Positions 38,578 to 47,317 are shown, numbered from the stretch's first letter. The stretch: 64,000 nt of DNA from Blastococcus_B deserti (GCF_042682525.1 NZ_JBHUHP010000030.1:1-64000), one strand, 5' to 3'. Notes: a model not told the origin generated them from the letters alone. Made by a program: numbers and translations.

Positions 38578-40122
38578 TCAGCGGCGGGAGGCGGACTTCT
38601 CGGCCTCGGCCAGCCACTCGCGGCGGGTGGCGAGGTTGGCCCTCGCCTCCTCGATCCGCCGGGCGTCACCGGCGGCCTCCGCCTTGGCCAGCTGCTCCTC
38701 GGCCTTCGTGACGGCGGCTCGCATGGACGTCACCATCGGGTTCTCCGGAGCGGTCCGGGCACGGCTGGTGTCGGCGGCCCCGCGCACCTTCTGCTCCACC
38801 GCCTGCATCCGGTCCTCCAGCGACCGCATGACACCGCGGGGCACGTGCCCGATCGCGTCGTAGCGCTCCTGGATCTTGCGCAGGGCGTTCTGGGCCCCCC
38901 GCAGGTCGGTGGAGGGGTCGAGCTTCTCCGCCTCCGCGAGCAGCTCCTCCTTCGCCTGCTGGTTGGCCAGCTCCTCACTGGTGCGCTTCTTGTCCGACTC
39001 CGCGCGGGCGGCGAAGAACACGTCCTGGGCGGCCCGGAACTGCTTCCACAGGTCGTCGTCACCGTCGCGCCCGGTGCGGGGCACGGCCTTCCACCGGTCC
39101 ATCAGCGACCGCATCGCGGCGCTCGTGGGGCCCCAGTCGGTGGAGGTGGACAGCTGCTGCGCCTCGTCGATGAGCTCCTGCTTGGCGGCGCGGGCCTCGC
39201 TGCGCTGCGCGTCCAGGGACGCGAAGTGCGCCCCCCGGCGCCGGCCGAACGCGTCCCGGGCCGCGGCGAACCGGCTCCAGAGCGCCTCGTCGGTCTTGCG
39301 GTCGATGCCGCGGATCTTCTTCCACTCCTCGACGATCGCCTTCAGCCGGTCGCCGGCCGCCTTCCACGCGGTGGACTCGGCAGCGATCTGCTCGGCCTCG
39401 GCGGCCAGTGCCTCCTTGCGCGCGACCTGTGCGGCGCGGGCAGCGGCCTTCTCCGCGCGGAACTCGGCGGTGGCGGAGTCCGCCGTGGCCACCATGGCGC
39501 GCGCCCGGGCGGCGAGCCCGTCGAGGTCCCCGACCGCGGCCGCGGTCGGGATCGTCTCCGCGAGGCCCTGTGCCTTGGCCCGGATATCCGAGGGGTTGCC
39601 CGTGTGGGCCTTCAGCCGCGCCTCCAGCAGAGCGACCTCCGTGGCCAGGTCGTCGTACCGGCGTCCGTAGTGCGCCAGCCCGGCCGCCGGGTCGCCGGCC
39701 TGCCAGGAGCCGACGGCGCGCTCGCCGTCGGCGGTGCGCACGTAGACGGTGCCGTCATCGGCGACGCGCCCCCACTGGGCGGGGTCGCTGGCCGGGACGT
39801 CGACGGCCGGCTCGGCCGTGGCGGTCGGGGCCGGCGAGGGCTGGGAGGCCTGGGGGGGAGCCGGCCGGGGGGCCATGGGCCGCGGCCTCGGGGGAGCCGG
39901 AACCGGCGCGTCGGCCGTCGGGTCGGCCACGGCGGCGTCACCGGGAGTGGACGCCTCCGGGGTGCCCGCCAGCGGCGTCACCGCCTCCGACCCGCCCGAC
40001 TCCGGTGCGGGGGCCTCGGCCGGCAGCGCGCCGGCCGCCTCCGGGACCACCGTCTCCGCGTTCTCCGCAACCGGCGGAGAGTCCTGCTGCGCCCCGTCGC
40101 CGGGGGTGTCCGTGCTCGCCAC
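38578..40122 (-). CDS. DUF349 domain-containing protein
   Basis: A 514-residue protein. Residues 1-115 are a Pro/Ala/Glu-rich disordered region; the rest is long charged helices with several DUF349 repeats (segments like WKAAGDRLKAIVEEWKKI, FAAARDAFGRRRGAHFASLD and FRAAQDVFFAARAESDKKR). DUF349 proteins of this kind neighbour miaB in many actinobacteria; their role is not established. The GTG at 40122 has GACACT 6 nt upstream, one mismatch from the leaderless pattern. It is divergent from the dioxygenase-like gene, 40 bp away. Confidence 0.85.
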   Translation of the reverse strand: MASTDTPGDGAQQDSPPVAENAETVVPEAAGALPAEAPAPESGGSEAVTPLAGTPEASTPGDAAVADPTADAPVPAPPRPRPMAPRPAPPQASQPSPAPTATAEPAVDVPASDPAQWGRVADDGTVYVRTADGERAVGSWQAGDPAAGLAHYGRRYDDLATEVALLEARLKAHTGNPSDIRAKAQGLAETIPTAAAVGDLDGLAARARAMVATADSATAEFRAEKAAARAAQVARKEALAAEAEQIAAESTAWKAAGDRLKAIVEEWKKIRGIDRKTDEALWSRFAAARDAFGRRRGAHFASLDAQRSEARAAKQELIDEAQQLSTSTDWGPTSAAMRSLMDRWKAVPRTGRDGDDDLWKQFRAAQDVFFAARAESDKKRTSEELANQQAKEELLAEAEKLDPSTDLRGAQNALRKIQERYDAIGHVPRGVMRSLEDRMQAVEQKVRGAADTSRARTAPENPMVTSMRAAVTKAEEQLAKAEAAGDARRIEEARANLATRREWLAEAEKSASRR

Positions 40123-40162
40123 GTCGGCAGTGTCCCACGTCGCATCCGGGAGACTGGTCGGC

Positions 40163-40888
40163 GTGAGTGCCCCACCGGAAGGACCGCCGCCGCCCGGAGC
40201 CCGCGCGGCGGCCGCCGTTGCGTTCTGCCCCGCGCCGCCGCTCCTGCTCCCGGCCGTGGAGGGGCGGGCCGACTACGCGACGACCGCGCTGCGCAGCGCC
40301 TGTGCCACCGCGGTGGCCGAGATGCTGGCTGTCCGCCCGGAGGTCGTCGTCGTCGCCGCCGACGGCGCGGCCCCCGGTGAGCGCTTCGGAGCCGGTGACG
40401 GCGGCGACCTGCGCGGCTTCGGGGTCGACGTCGCCGTCCCCTTCGAGGGGCGGGTGCGCCCGGGCGGCCGGCGGGTCCCGACGGGGCACGCGCTGGCGGC
40501 GTGGCTGCTCGACCAGGCCGGCTTCGCGGGGACGCGGGTCGGCGTCGGGCCGGCCGACCTGGGTCAGCTGGCCCGCGACCTGCCGGCTCCGGTCGGGGTC
40601 CTCGCCATGGGCGACGGATCGGCGCGGCGCAGCGTCAAGGCCCCGGGATACCTCGACCCGGCAGCGGGCCCCTTCCCCTCCGGCGTCGCCCGCGCGCTGG
40701 CCGCCGGGGACGCCGGGGCCCTGGCCGCGCTCGACCCGGCGGAGGGCCGGCGGCTGCTCGCCGCCGGCGTGCCCGTCTGGCGGGCGGTCGGCGCCGCCTT
40801 CGCGGGCCGGTCGGTGACCGGGCGCCTGCACGCCGACGACGCGCCGTTCGGGGTGGGCTACCTGGTGGCCTCGTGGGTCGTCGCGTGA
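40163..40888 (+). CDS. class III extradiol dioxygenase-like protein
   Basis: A 241-residue protein resembling the LigB/class III extradiol ring-cleavage family, encoded next to miaA in many actinobacteria. Visible are VAFCPAPPLLLPAVEGRADY at the N-terminus, PTGHALAAWLLDQAGF in the middle and GVGYLVASWV at the end. The metal-binding histidines of true dioxygenases are not obvious: the early position reads CPAPP rather than a HPP-like motif, so enzymatic activity is doubtful. The GTG at 40163 has GAGACT 7 nt upstream. The stop overlaps the miaA start. Confidence 0.75.
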   Translation: MSAPPEGPPPPGARAAAAVAFCPAPPLLLPAVEGRADYATTALRSACATAVAEMLAVRPEVVVVAADGAAPGERFGAGDGGDLRGFGVDVAVPFEGRVRPGGRRVPTGHALAAWLLDQAGFAGTRVGVGPADLGQLARDLPAPVGVLAMGDGSARRSVKAPGYLDPAAGPFPSGVARALAAGDAGALAALDPAEGRRLLAAGVPVWRAVGAAFAGRSVTGRLHADDAPFGVGYLVASWVVA

Positions 40889-41805
40889 CCGCGCCCCCGG
40901 TCGTGGCGGTGGTGGGACCCACTGCCACCGGCAAGACGGCGCTGGCCGTGGCGCTGGCGCACCGCCTCGGCGCAGAGGTGGTGAACGCCGACTCCATGCA
41001 GCTCTACCGCGGCATGGACATCGGCACCGCCAAGCCCGACCTCGCGGAGCGCGACGGCGTCCCGCACCACCTGCTGGACCTGTGGCACGTCCGCCAGACC
41101 GCGTCGGTCGCGGAGTACCGGCAGCGCGCCCGCGCGGAGATCGACCGGCTCCGCGCGGCCGGCACCCACCCGCTCCTCGTGGGCGGATCGGGCCTGTACG
41201 TGCGCGCCGTCCTCGACGAGCTGGACTTCCCCGGGACCGACCCCGCGGTGCGGGCCCGGCTCGAGGACGACCTGGCCACCGTGGGGCCCGCGGCCCTGCA
41301 CCGGCGACTCGCGGGCCTCGATCCGGCTGCCGCCGCCGCGGTGCTGCCGAGCAACGGACGGCGGATCGTCCGCGCGCTGGAGGTCATCGAGCTCACCGGC
41401 GGGCCGTTCCGCGCCCGGCTGCCGGCGCCCCGGCCGCACTATCCGGCCGTGGTCGTCGGGCTGGACCGCGACCCGGCCGACCTGGACGAGCGGGTCGCCG
41501 TCCGGGTGGACCGGATGTGGGCCGCGGGCTTCGTCGAGGAGGTGGCCGCGCTGGCCGCCGACGGCCTCCGGGAGGGGCCCACGGCGTCACGGGCGCTCGG
41601 GTACGCGCAGGTGCTGGCCCAGTTCGACGGGGAGCTGACCCCCGAGCAGGCCCGGGAACGGACGGTCACCGCGACGCGGCGGTTCGTGCGCCGGCAGCGG
41701 TCGTGGTTCCGCCGTGACCCGACGATCGGCTGGTTCGACGCCGGTCGCCCCGACCTGCTCGACGCCGTCGCCGCGGTGATCACCGCCCGTACGATCGAGC
41801 GGTGA
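40885..41805 (+). CDS. miaA: tRNA dimethylallyltransferase
   Basis: Transfers a dimethylallyl group to A37 of UNN-decoding tRNAs, making the substrate of MiaB. The 306-residue product has the P-loop GPTATGKT (11-18), the DSMQLYRGMDIGTAKP segment, GGSGLYVRAVLDELDFPG, and the C-terminal RQRSWFRRDPTIGWFD typical of MiaA. The GTG at 40885 overlaps the upstream stop (GTGA); another in-frame GTG lies at 40873. Its last codons contain the -10 hexamer and start of dapF. Confidence 0.94.
   Translation: MTAPPVVAVVGPTATGKTALAVALAHRLGAEVVNADSMQLYRGMDIGTAKPDLAERDGVPHHLLDLWHVRQTASVAEYRQRARAEIDRLRAAGTHPLLVGGSGLYVRAVLDELDFPGTDPAVRARLEDDLATVGPAALHRRLAGLDPAAAAAVLPSNGRRIVRALEVIELTGGPFRARLPAPRPHYPAVVVGLDRDPADLDERVAVRVDRMWAAGFVEEVAALAADGLREGPTASRALGYAQVLAQFDGELTPEQARERTVTATRRFVRRQRSWFRRDPTIGWFDAGRPDLLDAVAAVITARTIER
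41790..41795 (+). promoter_or_regulatory. -10 hexamer of dapF inside the end of miaA
   Basis: TACGAT ends 6 nt before the dapF GTG at 41802 and lies within the last codons of miaA, so dapF may have its own leaderless transcript as well as the operon message. Confidence 0.45.
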
Positions 41806-42689
41806 GCGCGGAGTCCTCGACGGTGTCCCCCCGCGTGCTGATCGGGCACGGCACGGAGAACGACTTCGTCGTGCTGCCCGACCCCGACGGCGCCGTGTGG
41901 CCGGAGGACCGGCTGGACGGCGCGCTCGTGCGCCGGCTCTGCGACCGGCGCGCCGGCCTCGGCGGCGACGGCGTGCTGCGCGTCGTCCGCAGCGTGCACG
42001 TGCCCGATGCCCCCGACGTCCTGGGCGAGGACCTCGCGCGCTGCGAGTGGTTCATGGACCACCGCAACGCCGACGGCTCCACCGCCGAGATGTGCGGCAA
42101 CGGCATCCGGCTGTTCCTGCACGTGCTGGTCACCGAGGGCCTGCTCGACCGGGCCGCCTGCGAGGCCGGAGTCCTGGTCGGCACGCGCGGCGGTCCGCGG
42201 CGGGTGGGTGCCACCGCGGACGGCGGCTACTGGGTGGACATGGGTCCGGCGCGCGAGTTCGGCACGGGGACGGCGCAGCTGGCCGGGCAGGCGTTCGAGG
42301 GCCTGGCCGTGTCGATGGGCAATCCGCACCTGGCCTGCCTCACCGGCACCGACATCGACGCCCTGGACCTCACCGGCACGCCGTCGTTCGACCGCGGCCT
42401 CTTCCCGGAGGGCGTCAACGTAGAGCTGGTGAACGTGCTCGAGCCCGGCACGCACGTCCGGCTGCGGGTGGTCGAGCGCGGGGTGGGGGAGACCCGGTCG
42501 TGCGGCACGGGCGCGTGCGCCGCCGGCTACGCGGCCCTCGTCGCAGCGGGGCGGACCGAGGGGACCGTGCTCGTCGACGTCCCCGGGGGCCGCCTGTCGG
42601 TGCAGGTGGCCCCCGGGTCGACGGTGCTCACCGGCCCCGCCGTGCTGGTGTCGGCCGGGGTCCTCTGCCCGGAGTGGCTCGCGGGCTGA
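41802..42689 (+). CDS. dapF: diaminopimelate epimerase
   Basis: Converts LL- to meso-diaminopimelate for peptidoglycan and lysine. The 295-residue product is slightly long for the family. The two catalytic cysteines are C98 in AEMCGNGIRLF and C234 in SCGTGACAAGY. The N-terminus (VLIGHGTENDFVVLPD) is the DapF substrate-binding strand. The GTG at 41802 overlaps the miaA stop by 4 bp. It completes, with dapA at 4.7 kb, two steps of the same pathway in the window. Confidence 0.95.
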   Translation: MSAESSTVSPRVLIGHGTENDFVVLPDPDGAVWPEDRLDGALVRRLCDRRAGLGGDGVLRVVRSVHVPDAPDVLGEDLARCEWFMDHRNADGSTAEMCGNGIRLFLHVLVTEGLLDRAACEAGVLVGTRGGPRRVGATADGGYWVDMGPAREFGTGTAQLAGQAFEGLAVSMGNPHLACLTGTDIDALDLTGTPSFDRGLFPEGVNVELVNVLEPGTHVRLRVVERGVGETRSCGTGACAAGYAALVAAGRTEGTVLVDVPGGRLSVQVAPGSTVLTGPAVLVSAGVLCPEWLAG

Positions 42690-42694
42690 CCCCC

Positions 42695-42919
42695 TCAGGC
42701 GTCGTCCGGGGTGTCGGCTCGCGTCTCGGGCTCGTCCGTGGGCGCCTCGGGCTTGTCGGCCGGCCCGACGTTGCCCGTTCCGCGCGGCTCCCCGCGGCCG
42801 GTGTCCTGGTCGGCCCCGCCGAGCGGGTTGCGCGACGGGCCGCCCAGCCCCACGGGGTCGCGGCCAGGGTCCTCGATGTCGCTGTCCGCGCCCAGGCTGC
42901 TCGATCCGGTCTCGCTCAT
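42695..42919 (-). CDS. small acidic, disordered hypothetical protein
   Basis: A 74-residue hydrophilic protein rich in Gly, Asp, Pro and Glu, with no hydrophobic segment and no recognised family. It is credible as a gene because a run of GGAGG sequence lies just upstream of the ATG at 42919 and the stop is 5 bp from the convergent dapF stop. It is divergent from hflX. Function is unknown. Confidence 0.6.
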   Translation of the reverse strand: MSETGSSSLGADSDIEDPGRDPVGLGGPSRNPLGGADQDTGRGEPRGTGNVGPADKPEAPTDEPETRADTPDDA

Positions 42920-43025
42920 CAGGACCTCCTCCTCGAGAGACGGTGTCCCCGGGGCCCTACCCGGCGGCCCGCGGGATGCACGCGGGCTCCCCGTGCGTTG
43001 TACCGGGCGATGCGATCAGAGATGC

Positions 43026-43061
43026 AGTTGCGAACAACTCAGGTGCCTCACGAGGAGGCAC
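43026..43061 (+). promoter_or_regulatory. two tandem hairpins before hflX
   Basis: AGTTG-CGAA-CAACT (43026-43039) and GTGCCTC-ACGAG-GAGGCAC (43043-43061) lie directly upstream of the hflX start; the second hides a GAGGAGG sequence. They could affect translation of hflX. Confidence 0.4.
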
Positions 43062-43078
43062 GTGCCACGCTGGAGACG

Positions 43079-44545
43079 ATGACGACAGCACCCGACCGTT
43101 CCCCGTTCGAGCCCGCGCTCGACGCCTCACCCCGTCTCGCCCCCGCCGGCCAGTGGGACGAGCCCGACGAGGACACCACCGGCTCCTACGCCCTCGAGGC
43201 CAGGGGTGCCCTGAGGCGGGTGGCGGGGCTCTCGACCGAGCTCGCCGACGTCACCGAGGTCGAGTACCGGCGACTGCGCCTGGAGCGCGTCGTCCTGGTC
43301 GGGGTGTGGACCGAGGGCACCCAGGCCGACGCCGACCGGTCGCTGGCCGAACTGGCGGCTCTGGCCGAGACGGCCGGCTCCCAGGTGCTGGAAGCGGTCA
43401 GCCAGCGCCGGGACAAGCCCGACGCCGCCACCTACGTGGGCTCGGGCAAGGCCGGCGAGATCCGCGACATCGTCGCCGCGAGCGGTGCCGACACCGTGAT
43501 CTGCGACGGCGAGCTGACCCCCGGCCAGCTGAACCAGCTGGAGAAGATCCTCAAGGTCAAGGTCGTCGACCGGACGGCGCTGATCCTCGACATCTTCGCC
43601 CAGCACGCGAGCAGCCGGGAGGGCAAGGCGCAGGTCGAGCTGGCCCAGATGCAGTACATGCTCCCGCGGCTGCGCGGGTGGGGTGAGTCGCTGTCCCGGC
43701 AGGCCGGTGGCCGGGTCGCCGGTGGTGGCGGGATCGGCACCCGCGGGCCGGGTGAGACGAAGATCGAGACCGACCGGCGGCGGATCCGCTCGCGGGTCAG
43801 CAAGCTGCGCCGCGAGATCGCCGGTATGGCCACCGCACGGGCGACGCAGCGGTCCAGCCGGGACCGCAACGCGACCCCGAGCGTGGCGATCGCCGGTTAC
43901 ACCAACGCCGGCAAGTCCAGCCTGCTCAACGCGCTGACCGGCGCCGGGGTGCTGGTGGAGAACGCGCTGTTCGCCACCCTGGACCCGACGGTCCGGCGCG
44001 CCCAGTCGCCGGACGGTCGCGAGTACACCCTCACCGACACCGTCGGGTTCGTCCGGCACCTCCCGCACCAGCTGGTCGACGCCTTCCGCTCGACGCTGGA
44101 GGAGGTGGCGGCCGCCGACCTGCTGCTGCACGTGGTGGACGGCTCCGACCCCGACCCGCTGGGCCAGATCGAGGCCGTGCGCGTGGTCCTCGGCGAGATC
44201 GACGCGGCATCGGTGCCGGAGCTGATCGTCGTCAACAAGGTGGACGCGATGAGCGAGGACGACATCCTGACCCTCCGCCGGGCCCTGCCCGGTGCGGTCT
44301 GGATCTCGGCCCGGACCGGCACCGGCATCGAGGCCCTCCGGGAGCTCATCGCCACCCGGCTGCCGCGCCCGGACGTCGACGTCGAGGTCCTGGTGCCGTA
44401 CGACCGCGGCGACCTCGTCGCGCGGGTGCACCGGGACGGCGAGGTGCTCAGCGAGCGCCACGAGGACGGGGGCACCCGGCTCACCGCCCGGGTGGACGGC
44501 GGCCTGGCCGCCACGCTGGAGCAGTTCGCCGTACCGGTGGCCTGA
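43079..44545 (+). CDS. hflX: GTPase HflX
   Basis: Ribosome-associated GTPase that splits stalled or heat-damaged ribosomes, 488 residues. The N-terminal HflX domain contains QRRDKPDAATYVGSGKAGEI and GELTPGQLNQLEKIL; a glycine-rich linker GGRVAGGGGIGTRGPGETKIE precedes the G domain with G1 GYTNAGKSS (about 271-279), G3 DTVGF and G4 NKVD. The ATG at 43079 is the nearest start; in-frame ATGs at 43010 and 43022 would add 19-23 residues across two hairpins, so the start is uncertain. It follows miaA and dapF, a usual association. Confidence 0.93.
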   Translation: MTTAPDRSPFEPALDASPRLAPAGQWDEPDEDTTGSYALEARGALRRVAGLSTELADVTEVEYRRLRLERVVLVGVWTEGTQADADRSLAELAALAETAGSQVLEAVSQRRDKPDAATYVGSGKAGEIRDIVAASGADTVICDGELTPGQLNQLEKILKVKVVDRTALILDIFAQHASSREGKAQVELAQMQYMLPRLRGWGESLSRQAGGRVAGGGGIGTRGPGETKIETDRRRIRSRVSKLRREIAGMATARATQRSSRDRNATPSVAIAGYTNAGKSSLLNALTGAGVLVENALFATLDPTVRRAQSPDGREYTLTDTVGFVRHLPHQLVDAFRSTLEEVAAADLLLHVVDGSDPDPLGQIEAVRVVLGEIDAASVPELIVVNKVDAMSEDDILTLRRALPGAVWISARTGTGIEALRELIATRLPRPDVDVEVLVPYDRGDLVARVHRDGEVLSERHEDGGTRLTARVDGGLAATLEQFAVPVA

Positions 44546-44596
44546 CCCCTCCGGGGGCGACCAGAGCGGCCGGGTCACGATCAGGTCACGGGCCGG

Positions 44597-44602
44597 TACG
44601 GT
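44597..44602 (+). promoter_or_regulatory. -10 hexamer of the PAP2 gene
   Basis: TACGGT ends 6 nt before the GTG at 44609. Confidence 0.5.
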
Positions 44603-44608
44603 GGCCGG

Positions 44609-45328
44609 GTGACGAGCGGCGTGCTGCGGGCCACGGGGCTGCCCGGCCCGGCCCGCCCCGTCACGACCGGCCGGCCGCAGCGGTGGCTGCTCGTCCTGGC
44701 GCTCGTGGTCGGTGCCGTCGTCACGGCCGACGTCCTGAACCGGGGGCCGCTCGAGCGGCTGGACCTGCGGGCCGCCGAGGTGGTCGGCGGCTGGGGGCTC
44801 CGGGACTCCGCGGCCTTCCCCTTCGTCTGGTCGGTGACCCAGGTGGGCGGACGGGTGACCATCCTGGCCGTGCTGGCCGTGCTCGTCGGCTACCTGGTGT
44901 GGCGCCGGCGGACCTGGCTGCCACTGGTCCGGGTCCTCACCGCGCTGGCCCTGCTCACGCTGGTCGTCTACGGGATCAAGTACGGCACCGGCCGGACGGC
45001 GCCCGCGTACCCCGGGGTCTTCCTGTTCCACGAGGACGGGGCGTCGTTCCCCTCGGGACACGTGGCCAACGCCGTCCTCATGTGGGGTGTCGCCCGGTGG
45101 CAGGCCGTCGAGTACGGGCTCCCGCTCGCCGTGCAGCGGACCCTGTGGGTCCTCAGCGTGCTGGGGCCGCTCGTCACGGGGCTGGCGATGGTCTCCCTGA
45201 ACTTCCACTGGGTCACCGACGCCGTCGTGGGCGGGGCCGTGGGCATTCTGCTGTTGGGCGTGGTTCACGCACTGGATGCAGCTGTTCTGTCACGCTGGGT
45301 ACGTGCCCGGGGCCGGCAGACCGCGTAG
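44609..45328 (+). CDS. PAP2 family phosphatase
   Basis: Membrane phosphatase of the PAP2 superfamily, 239 residues with about six helices. The three catalytic motifs are present: KYGTGRTAP (about 128-136), FPSGH (150-154) and SLNFHWVTD near 200. The substrate could be a lipid phosphate such as phosphatidate or an isoprenyl pyrophosphate. The GTG at 44609 has TACGGT 6 nt upstream. Its 3' end overlaps the start of the secreted protein gene. Confidence 0.88.
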   Translation: MTSGVLRATGLPGPARPVTTGRPQRWLLVLALVVGAVVTADVLNRGPLERLDLRAAEVVGGWGLRDSAAFPFVWSVTQVGGRVTILAVLAVLVGYLVWRRRTWLPLVRVLTALALLTLVVYGIKYGTGRTAPAYPGVFLFHEDGASFPSGHVANAVLMWGVARWQAVEYGLPLAVQRTLWVLSVLGPLVTGLAMVSLNFHWVTDAVVGGAVGILLLGVVHALDAAVLSRWVRARGRQTA

Positions 45329-46406
45329 CGGCGTGCGGGGACGGCTGCTGGCGGCCGGGGGAGCGCTCGGTGCCCTGGTCGTCCTCGGCTCCGCGGTGCC
45401 TGCGGCAGCTCTGCCCCCTGCCGATGTGCCCCCTGCCGACGTGCCCCCTGCCGACGTGCCCGCTGCCGCCGAGGACGCCGCGGCGGCGCCGACCGTGCAG
45501 TGCCAGATCACCGAGCCGGGTCTCGCCGAGCTGTCGGGGCTGGTCGCGGTCGGGGACCGCGTCCTGGCGATGAACGACGGCGGCGACCGGGTCGCCGTCC
45601 ACCTGCTCGATCCCGCCTGCCAGGTCATCGACGTCCACACGGCGGCGGTGGACCCCTACGACCCGGAGGACATGGCGGTCGCCGCCGACGGGACCGTCTG
45701 GCTCGCCGACACCGGCGACAACACGGCCACCCGGACGACGGTGGCCCTGCTCGCCCTGCGGCCCGACCGCACGACGGCCGTGTACCGGTTGACCTATCCG
45801 GACGGGCCCCATGACGCCGAGGCGCTGCTGCTCTCCCCCGACGGGACCCCGTACCTGGTCACCAAGGAGGTGCTCGGCGCCAGCGGCGTGTACAGCCCGG
45901 CGGCAGGGCTCGTGGACGGCGGAACCGTCGCGCTGGCGAAGGTGGCCACGGTGAACCTGACCTTCACCGGTACGCCGGGTGGGCCCGTGGGCCAGGCCGG
46001 ACAGCTCCTGGTCACCGGAGGGGCGGTCGCGGCGGACGGGCGGCATCTGGCGCTGCGCACCTACACCGACGCCTACGTCTGGCCCTTGACCGGCAACGAC
46101 GTGGTCGGTGCACTGGCCGCGACGCCGGTGCGCATCGCACTCCCGGAGTCGCCACAGGGCGAGGCGATCAGCTTCACCGCGGACAACCTGGCCCTCCTGG
46201 TCGCCAGCGAGGGTCTGCCCAGCGACCTGACCCGGGTGCCGCTGGCCACCGAGGTCGCGGCGCCGCCCACTCCGCCGGTCGGCCCCGTCCCGAGGTTCAC
46301 GGATCTCACCAGCTCGGGCCTGTCCCCGATCACGTCGGCCCTGATCGCTGCGGCCGTCGCCACGGTCGTCGTGTGGGTCGCGGGCAGGCTGCGCCGCAGG
46401 CCCTGA
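45303..46406 (+). CDS. secreted, membrane-anchored propeller-like protein
   Basis: A 367-residue exported protein of unknown function. An Arg-rich N-terminus and hydrophobic stretch end near AVPAAA as a signal peptide; a short PPADV repeat follows. The body (about 60-320) has propeller-like segments such as ELSGLVAVGDRVLAMNDGGD and DPEDMAVAADGTVWLADTGDN, resembling esterase-like or SdiA-regulated propellers. A C-terminal transmembrane helix (about 340-358) and RLRRRP tail would anchor it. The GTG at 45303 is preferred over the ATG at 45276 because CACGCT lies 6 nt upstream. Confidence 0.78.
   Translation: MPGAGRPRSGVRGRLLAAGGALGALVVLGSAVPAAALPPADVPPADVPPADVPAAAEDAAAAPTVQCQITEPGLAELSGLVAVGDRVLAMNDGGDRVAVHLLDPACQVIDVHTAAVDPYDPEDMAVAADGTVWLADTGDNTATRTTVALLALRPDRTTAVYRLTYPDGPHDAEALLLSPDGTPYLVTKEVLGASGVYSPAAGLVDGGTVALAKVATVNLTFTGTPGGPVGQAGQLLVTGGAVAADGRHLALRTYTDAYVWPLTGNDVVGALAATPVRIALPESPQGEAISFTADNLALLVASEGLPSDLTRVPLATEVAAPPTPPVGPVPRFTDLTSSGLSPITSALIAAAVATVVVWVAGRLRRRP
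45414..45458 (+). repeat. 15-bp tandem repeat, three copies (PPADV)
   Basis: Three copies of ccccctgccgaYgtg at 45414, 45429 and 45444 encode three PPADV-type units after the signal peptide; a degenerate fourth follows. Confidence 0.85.
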
Positions 46407-46411
46407 GGCGT

Positions 46412-46464
46412 GGCCCCGTCCGGAGGCTCGCCGCGAGCGTGCGAGCGGTGAGAGGGACGGGGTC
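46412..46464. repeat. hairpin repeat element, copy 2
   Basis: The core cgccgcgagcgtgcgagcg (46429-46447) differs from copy 1 (7388-7406) at one base. The arms here are CCCCGTCC (46414-46421) and GGACGGGG (46455-46462), extended by a G-U and a G-C pair, and differ from those of copy 1. It lies between the convergent secreted protein gene and lexA. Confidence 0.7.
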
Positions 46465-46469
46465 CTCTC

Positions 46470-47228
46470 TCAGACGCGGCGGAGGACGCTGACGACCCGG
46501 CCCAGCACGGTGGCGTCGTCGCCCGGGATGGGCTCGTAGGCCGGGTTGTGCGGTAGCAGCCACACGTGACCGTCACGACGCTTGTAGGTCTTCACCGTCG
46601 CCTCGCCGTCGATCATGGCGGCAACGATCTCGCCGTTCTCCGCGGTCGGCTGTTGGCGGACCACCACCCAGTCGCCGTCGCAGATCGCGGCCTCGACCAT
46701 CGAGTCACCGGTGACCTTGAGCATGAAGAGGGTGCCCTCGCCGACGAGCTCGCGGGGGAGCGGGAAGACGTCCTCGACCGCCTGCTCGGCCAGCACCGGA
46801 CCACCGGCGGCGATCCGGCCGACGAGGGGCACGTAGGTGGGGGCCGGGGTCTGGGCGTCGTCACCCAGCCCCACCTCGACCATCGGGGCCACGGTGTGCG
46901 GGGAGTCGCCCGGGAGCCGGACGTCGAGCGCGCGGGGCCGGTTCGGGTCGCGCCGCAGCCAGCCCTTCTTCTGCAGAACCGACAGCTGGTGGGCGACCGA
47001 CGACGCCGACGACAGGCCGACCGCCTCGCCGATCTCCCGGACCGAGGGCGGGTATCCGCGCCGGTCGATCGAGTCGCGGATGACCTCGAGCACCCGGCGC
47101 TGGCGCTGGGTCAGCCCGTCACCGTCGGCGCCCCGGTCGGGGAACGACCGGACGGCGGCCGTTCGGGTGCCCGCGGGGGCGTCCCCGGACGCCTTGCGAC
47201 CTCCTGAGCTCCCGCTCTTGTCCGCCAC
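46470..47228 (-). CDS. lexA: SOS repressor LexA
   Basis: Repressor of the SOS regulon that self-cleaves with RecA filaments, 252 residues. A Gly/Ala-rich extension precedes the winged helix (about 40-103: LTQRQRRVLEVIRDSIDRRG, then PPSVREIGEAVGLSSASSVA). The cleavage site lies in RIAAGGPVLAE near residue 138, the catalytic serine in GDSMVEA near 177, and the lysine in ATVKTYKRR near 210. The GTG at 47228 has GAGGAGG upstream. A TACCGT -10 (47277-47282, minus strand) and a LexA box at 47302-47317 indicate autoregulation. Confidence 0.96.
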   Translation of the reverse strand: MADKSGSSGGRKASGDAPAGTRTAAVRSFPDRGADGDGLTQRQRRVLEVIRDSIDRRGYPPSVREIGEAVGLSSASSVAHQLSVLQKKGWLRRDPNRPRALDVRLPGDSPHTVAPMVEVGLGDDAQTPAPTYVPLVGRIAAGGPVLAEQAVEDVFPLPRELVGEGTLFMLKVTGDSMVEAAICDGDWVVVRQQPTAENGEIVAAMIDGEATVKTYKRRDGHVWLLPHNPAYEPIPGDDATVLGRVVSVLRRV

Positions 47229-47301
47229 GTCGCCTCCTCGTCCGCCGCTCGCGCAGCGCGTGTGTCCGTGGGACGGACGGTAGCGCGTCGCGGCCCGTCG
47301 A

Positions 47302-47317
47302 TCAAACACGTGTTCGA
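47302..47317. promoter_or_regulatory. LexA box 1 (lexA side)
   Basis: TCAAAC-ACGT-GTTCGA, one mismatch to TCGAACNNNNGTTCGA, about 20 bp upstream of the lexA -10 hexamer. Confidence 0.85.

Noticed and set aside
40163..40888. Functional ring-cleavage dioxygenase
   Set aside because: The fold family fits, but the histidines that bind the metal are not evident, so only a family-like label is given.
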